From Allium sativum (lineage: Eukaryota > Streptophyta > Magnoliopsida > Asparagales > Amaryllidaceae): DNA of 64,000 bases. Positions 58,761 to 64,000 of this stretch are shown here, in pieces; the stretch's first letter is position 1; every line of letters begins with the position of its first letter. The position numbers were made by a program, and so were the translations under genes. The notes below the pieces were generated by a model. That model made no database searches, had not been told where the DNA came from, and saw nothing but the letters and a program-made list of their open reading frames with translations. The DNA is taken from NCBI GenBank assembly GCA_030737875.1, contig CM060910.1, forward strand, positions 617,161,303 to 617,225,302, in the 5' to 3' direction.

Positions 58761-60608
58761 GAATTCGAATTGAAATGAATTTGAAATTTGAATTGAACCA
58801 AAATGAATTTAAAACGAAGTTATAAGGAAAAATTCAATTTTGATTTAAAATTGAATATGAAGTTGAAACTGTTTTGAAAATGAATTTAAAACGATTTATA
58901 AAATACGTTTTAAAAGAAAATTGATGAACTATATATAATATATATATTATATATATATGATGGCCTGAATAGAACGCGTCGCGCCACGGCAGTTCACAAA
59001 TTTCGACCATTAACTTCGAATGGATATTATGGGAGATCCGACCGTCGGATTCTCCTAAAACCGGAACCGTTGGGTTCGTATCGAAAAGAGATTTCTAATG
59101 AATATTAGAAATTTGAAATCTAACGATTGGATTTGGAATTATTTCCAAATCAAATTTGGAAAAGGTCACTGTAAGTGCAGTTCGAGGGCCATTGGTGGAA
59201 ATCGATTGTACGGGCCTTGATAAAATTATTAAAAATAGTAATAATTTGTGTAAAATCATAAGAAATGATTTGGTAAGAATTGGGATGAAAAATCCCATAT
59301 TTGAAAAGGTAAAAATAGATTTTATCGAAATAAACTAGTTTTGAACTAGAATTATAATTCTATTTATTTTTAAAAATAAAGTGGATTTGAAATGGTTTTA
59401 AAAGAAACCAAAATTTCCAATAACTGAATTGGAATGGATTTGAATCGAAATTTTCTTTGGAATATTTCGATGTTGGATTTCGTGACTATACAGATATTGT
59501 TATGGAAATTTGAAAGATATATTTATATCGTTATTTCCAATACGATATTTGTTGGTCGTAGAATTCGATATTGAATATAAGCCGATATATTTTCTATTCA
59601 GAGCCTTGTATTTAATATCAAATGTGATTTGGGGTTGTCGTGAATGGTGTCTTCATTAACACTGTTCTTAAGCCCAGTTGAGAAAAAGATTAAATCTTTT
59701 TATTTAGATTTAATGAAGTGTACCAATTAGATAATATTTAATTGGAACTGAATTGGGATTGATTTTTGGGTTTATCGTGAACGGTGTTTTAAATAACACT
59801 GGTTCTTTAACCTGGTAATTAATGGAATGTGATTTTGGGTTGTTGTGAATGGTATCTTCAATAATACTATTCTTAGACCCAAAGAAGTTAAGAAAATCAA
59901 AAACTAACTGGAGATTAGTTAAGTTGAATGGTTTCTTGGGTATTGATCTGATGTTGGTTTCGGCAATACTTAGGGAATTGTTCACTTGCTAATTTACGGT
60001 TAAAGGTTGATAGAATGGAATGTGATTTTGGGTTTATAGTGAACCGTGTTTTAAATGACATTGGTTCTTTAACCCAGTTAGAGATTAAAACTAAGTGGAG
60101 TTTTATTGAATCTTTAATTAGATTGAAAAGATCGAGAATGGAGTATCGCAAGTTTTGCTCCAGGCGATAGTTAAATCTTTAATTAGATTTGAACGTGAAA
60201 TGGTAATTGAATTTACCGATAACAACGTGGTGTTAGATATGAAGTATTACCAGTTTTACTTCATGGGATGAATAGGTTGGGATTGGGAAATAGAATAAAT
60301 GATTACTTCGGTATGGTTCGCTAATCCCGACTAGTTTGAATTGATATTCAAAAGCAGATTAAAGAATAAATTTAAAAGAATTTATCTTTGATAAAATTAA
60401 TGGGAACCTTTCCCTAAGAATGTGAAATTTAGAAACTAACAGTGGGTTAGCTAAGCAGAATGGTTTCTTGGATATTGATCCGATGTTGGTTTCGGCCTTC
60501 GGGGTTAATATTTGGGGAATTATTCTCTCGTTGATTTACGGTTAGTGACTGATGAATTGGAATGAGGCGTATGTTGTGTTTGTGTAACACTTGTTTATTA
60601 TATACGCG

Positions 60609-61918
60609 AGTTATTCAGAAAGACCGGGTTTATCCCATTCTGAATAACTGATTCGACGATGAGTCGAAGATGAAGACGGTGGTTGAAGACCGAAGTTCTT
60701 CACGACGTTTGGGTGATTACTGATGATCTTGATTGGAATGTACACCCAAGAGGAGGGAATCAATTGGTGGTCGTCCAGACGTACTTGGAGATCGATGGAT
60801 ATGCGAGGAATACGGTTCCTCTGGATTCATTCAGACCCAGAACGGACTTGTAAATGGATGTGTGTCTGACATCGGATTTCATTCCGTGTGATTGATATCG
60901 GTTGCACAGCGCGAATTGCCTGTGTGGCATGCTAAGATGCAAATGATCAAGGCTTCTGTTGAAAAGCAGAGTCTTGTGGTTGATGATCAAAGCACAACCT
61001 GTGTGGTATAGCTTTGTGTAGCTTTGATCCACGAGCCTCACACCCCGGTGTAAACCAGAAACGGGAAGGACCTCATGGAGGGCCCAGTGGTTTTACACGC
61101 CCTGACGAGTTTGACTTATGTGGTTGCTGCTGTTGCGAGGCGCCTTGGATTTATCGGTGACTATGTGAAGCCGATGGAGTCATTTGCTGGCTCATTGACG
61201 CCCCAAAGGGTGGGGAAATGCAGTGTTCAGGCATTTTAATCCACATCGGTGCACCGGCCCTGTCGCTCCAAGGGTCACTCGAGCTCTGATCCTGAGACAC
61301 GGGCTAGAGCGTCTCGAATCGGTAGAGGACTATCTGTTGCCTCGGATCACAAATGGAAATCCAACTTCCAAATACGTGACATTTGCGGTTTTGGTTGTAG
61401 AGCCTAGTATGGTGACATGATATATGGTACCCATGCCGTCTATGATTGATATTTATGATTGTATATAAAATTAGAAACTAACTGGAAACGAGTTTAGAAG
61501 AGTGGTTTCCGGGGTATTGGTCTGATGTTGGTTTCGGCGTTCGGGGTTAATACTTAGGGAATCGTTCTCTTACTAATTTACGGTTGGAGTCTGATTAAGA
61601 ATCAAAAGATAAAATTTCACGTATCAAGCATTCTTTGGCTGTTATAAGGTAAAATCGTATCCTCCGGCTTGCGTTGCATTGTGTGATGGGACCTGGGTCT
61701 TATAACAGCTTCATTGTTCTTTATTTAGCATTGCGCTGTTTTATGCACTGGTATTCTTGGGAGGAAACCCGTTTCGTGTTATACGGCGTAGTCCCTTGAT
61801 TTACCTAACTTTAAAATAAAGATTAATAACTGTTTTTAGTTCTCACACCAGTCCCATGACTGACCTGGAGTTTATTGTTTTAACCTAAACTCCGGGTGCC
61901 CTTATTTTGACACGGGCA
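60609..61918 (+). other. Structured-RNA candidate region, 3' LTR
   Basis: AGTTATTCAGA (60609-60619)/TCTGAATAACT (60639-60649); TTCGAC (60652-60657)/GTCGAA (60663-60668); GAAGACC (60685-60691)/GTTCTTC (60695-60701), one mismatch; CGAGGCGCCTTG (61136-61147), palindrome damaged by C-to-T; GCTGTTATAAG (61638-61648)/CTTATAACAGC (61699-61709); CTGGAGTTTA (61865-61874)/TAAACTCCGG (61886-61895); TGCCC (61897-61901)/GGGCA (61914-61918). Confidence 0.62.
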
Positions 61919-62234
61919 GCTAGTAATTTTGGTTTTGCAGATTTATATTCATAGGATCCTGATTTACAACTGGAACGATACTCGGAAAGCTCTATATCCG
62001 TGTATTACTTCTAGTTGTGTATTGTATTATTTTCCGCTGCTATGTAATGTAATGTAATCTCTGATATTTTATAATGTGTAATATTGATTTATACTCTGTA
62101 TATTCTTGTAATTTGATGGAATAGTTGTAATAAGCAATGAAATGTTCTTCTGTTTGTGTTCTGATTCGTCGTGTTCTCAAAGCAATCCGCGCTTTCTCAC
62201 CTCTTCGGAGACCGGGGAAGTTCGGTTCGTTTTA

Positions 62235-62501
62235 TAATTATACGTTCTACTGTCGTTTATATAATATATTCGTTATTCAAATTCAATTCCAAACTGAATT
62301 ATAAATTTTGAATTGTCTAATTCACATTATATTGTCAATTCACTAATTTCGACTATTTCAAAATTTAATAGATTATTTAATTATTATATTAATTAAATAT
62401 TCAATAGTTATTTTAATTTAAACCACCATTAAATCCTCTAAATCACTATTTGTATAATTAAATAAATAAATTATAATACCATAAAAATACGGGACATTAC
62501 A
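62235..62501 (-). mobile_element. Family B LTR copy 2, segment 3 (LTR start)
   Basis: After TSD TAATT the sequence resumes ATACGTTC... collinear with 34640-34908 of copy 1 and ends GGGACATTACA at 62501, the minus-strand LTR start TGTAATGTCCC. Confidence 0.92.
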
Positions 62502-63642
62502 CTCTTCCCCCTTTAAAATAATTTCATCCTCGAAATTGCTAAGGTAGAAAACAACACTACCCACTCGGTAAAAGTTTATCTGTTTACCTCTTAACTTCAG
62601 TTTTAACTGAACTAATTAATATCAACTAAAATATTAATTCATTCTGACTACCTAAAATTTTCAAAAATTTGGAAAATTTTCTAACACTTTAAATTTCCAG
62701 AAAATTTTGCCATAACCTCCTTTGTATATCCCTATCGGTAAAACTATAACTTGCCTCTTTAGGCCTTCTCCAACCCAAAAGAAAAATCAAACGGCCAAGC
62801 GGCTTGCCAATTTGGCTCATAAATCTCATGCTTATACCAAATATAAACTTGTGCCTTTTTGTAGGGCATATCATTATATCTTTTCCATCTTCTGCTAATT
62901 CAGCATATACCAAGGTCATCCCAATCAAACTCAAATCACTTTTATCTCCAACACAACCATTCGCTTATCCAAGCCAAATTCAATTTCAAATCAAAGTTCC
63001 ATTCTCGATTTTCAAATTCTTGACTCATCAATCCAATACCACTTCGGATTCCTATGTCACAAATCCAATTTTCTTGATATCATTCTAATCCAATTCAATT
63101 TCCATTTAATTGATTTTCCATTCAATTCCAATTTATTTCCACAAATTTTTATTTAAAATTGGTTTTAATTCAACACTCTCTTCTTGGGAGTTTTAAACAA
63201 CTAACCTTTTCTCAAAAGTCAAACTTTCCTTTTCCGGATTTAAAACAACTTCTTTTGCCAAAACAATTCGAAATCAATATCTTTGGTAGTAATCCGTCAC
63301 TTAAAACTCGGAATGAACACTAATGATGTCGTGATTCATCGTCAGGGTTATTTCCCAGCCATCGAAGTGAGTTCAATACTATATTACTTTCAAAACCATT
63401 TCTAAACACTTCTATTTTGAAATACCGATCAAAATACTATTCACAATGCTTGAACAACAATTTAAAATCTCCCAGGATTTTAAAATTTCCTTATATTTAA
63501 TCCAAGTCCATTTACAAACACCTTTCCAACTTTCCAGGGTTGTAATTTCAATTTTGATTTAAATTCAGATTTAATTCATTTCGATTTCATATATTATACT
63601 TATGTGAATTCTAATTGGTTATTTACATAACCGTTCAATTAT
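62502..63642 (-). mobile_element. Family B internal region 2, interrupted
   Basis: Begins with the minus-strand polypurine tract AAAGGGGGAAGAG (62502-62514) and is collinear with 34909 to about 36048 of internal region 1. Contains the open frame 62689-62934 (MTLVYAELAEDGKDIMICPT ... FTDRDIQRRLWQNFLEI), shortened upstream by a 1-base insertion near 62962. It is interrupted at 63642 by a family A LTR. Confidence 0.88.
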
Positions 63643-64000
63643 TGTGACGACCCAAACTTCCCAGTAAAGGAAAGGATGGATTGCTTTGAGAACAATACAC
63701 ATTAGAACACAAACTGAAGAACATTTTATTGCTGATTAAAACAATTACATCAGAGTACAAGAATGTAACAGAGTATGAATACTTATTACATAATAGGAAT
63801 ACAATAATATCAAAGTTTTAAATTACATTTAAATAGCAGCGGAAAATATTACAAATATACAACTGAAAGGAATACACGGGTACAGAGCTTTCCGAATACC
63901 GCTTCAGCTATAAACCAGGATCCTGTAAATATATCTGCAAAAGCTACTCGACTGCCCGTGTGGAAAATATGGGCACCCGAGTTTGCCAGTGAAACAAACT
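63643..64000 (-). mobile_element. Family A LTR, minus orientation, cut by window edge
   Basis: TGTGACGACCCAAACTTCCC at 63643 matches the terminal ~360 bp of family A LTRs (reverse complement of '...GTTCTGATTCGTCGTG...'). Internal region 1 of family B continues uninterrupted at the same place (TTCAATTATAATC near 36038), so this is another insertion. Predicted TSD ATTAT (63638-63642). The twin hairpin is at 63953-64000. Confidence 0.88.
63953..64000 (-). other. Twin-hairpin module, partial family A LTR
   Basis: TGCCC (63953-63957)/GGGCA (63971-63975); AGTTTG (63980-63985)/CAAACT (63995-64000). This is the G-C closing-pair version, as in the solo LTR at 4015, versus A-T in the complete element. 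Confidence 0.55.

Larger units (their letters stand above)
48813..62234 (+). mobile_element. Complete family A element (13,422 bp), non-autonomous giant-LTR retrotransposon
   Basis: LTR 48813-54810 (5,998 bp), internal region 54811-55848 (1,038 bp), LTR 55849-62234 (6,386 bp), TSD TAATT at 48808-48812 and 62235-62239. The empty site is seen in family B copy 1 (AATATAATTATACG near 34640). PBS and polypurine tract are both present, yet no gag or pol. The LTRs make up 92% of the element. The right LTR end reads TTTTA instead of TTTCA, a C-to-T change. The LTRs differ by many substitutions (often CpG to TpG/CpA) and by an extra segment near 58190-58440 and more 27-bp repeat units in the 3' LTR, so the insertion is not recent. 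Confidence 0.95.
55849..62234 (+). mobile_element. Family A 3' LTR (6,386 bp)
   Basis: Starts TGTAATAACCCGGAATTC, ends TTCGTTTTA, followed by TSD TAATT. It holds an 84-codon ORF (56936-57190, MMRFRELNRAISPLKVTALK onward) that is interrupted by a stop in the 5' LTR, so it is probably not a gene. The 58190-58440 segment has no counterpart in the 5' LTR but is present in the solo LTR at 37694 (near 41215-41450), so the 5' LTR probably lost it by deletion. Confidence 0.95.
28404..63642 (-). mobile_element. Family B tandem array: LTR-internal-LTR-internal, minus strand, with nested family A insertions
   Basis: Two family B LTRs (28404-34908; and 36426-62501 with insertions) and two internal regions (34909-36425; 62502-63642 and on) follow each other in the same orientation. 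The middle LTR is bordered on one side by the PBS of the first internal region and on the other by the polypurine tract of the second. This is a tandem array of the kind made by unequal LTR recombination, not a simple insertion. The left junction lies in Tat gag; predicted TSD TCGCG (28399-28403), right partner outside the window. Net LTR lengths are 6,505 and about 6,362 bp. No gag or pol is present. Confidence 0.88.

Overview
The window is nuclear DNA from a flowering plant, probably a eudicot. It is AT-rich, repeat-dominated, and holds no recognisable cellular gene. Nearly everything resolves into nested Ty3/gypsy-type LTR retrotransposons, several bounded to the base by 5-bp target-site duplications (TSDs). 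Primer-binding sites match plant initiator tRNA-Met (TGGTATCAGAGC), and the coding remnants are plant Tekay-like chromovirus and Tat-type gypsy proteins.

Layout. 1-3034: 3' end of a plus-strand Tekay-like chromovirus (chromodomain tail, polypurine tract, 2.6-kb LTR). It is inserted in a minus-strand LTR of 'family A' (3035-4014 plus 9073-10064). That same LTR is split by a plus-strand family A solo LTR (4015-9072, TSD GGGGC). 10065-15806: decayed AT-rich DNA with a probable degenerate LTR, a small spliced-gene relic and a MITE-like repeat. 15807-28403: minus-strand Tat/Retand-like element: 3' LTR, an antisense extra ORF (plus strand, with introns) and a broken gag-pol. 28404 to beyond the window: minus-strand 'family B', a tandem LTR-internal-LTR-internal array. 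It has LTRs of about 6.4 kb and internal regions of only about 1.5 kb, and it is inserted in the Tat gag region. The second family B LTR is interrupted by a minus-strand family A solo LTR (37694-43975, TSD AATAG) and by a complete plus-strand family A element (48813-62234, TSD TAATT). A further family A LTR begins at 63643 inside the second family B internal region.

Families A and B look like extreme non-autonomous large retrotransposon derivatives: LTRs of 5-6.5 kb around 1.0-1.5 kb of internal DNA without gag or pol. Their 3' internal ends, polypurine tracts and PBS resemble the Tekay-like element at the left edge, so an element of that type is the likely supplier of proteins.

The most interesting signal is inside the giant LTRs. 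A series of hairpins lies downstream of the presumed TATA box, and the stems are kept while sequence changes. A GCTGTTATAAG/CTTATAACAGC stem in three family A copies is GCCATTATAAG/CTTATAATGGC in a fourth (two compensatory pairs). A twin hairpin about 350-430 bp before the LTR end is shared by A, B and the Tekay-like LTR, also with compensatory changes (TGCCC/GGGCA versus TGCTC/GAGCA). I read this as a conserved structured RNA in the R/U5 part of these transcripts, with function unknown.
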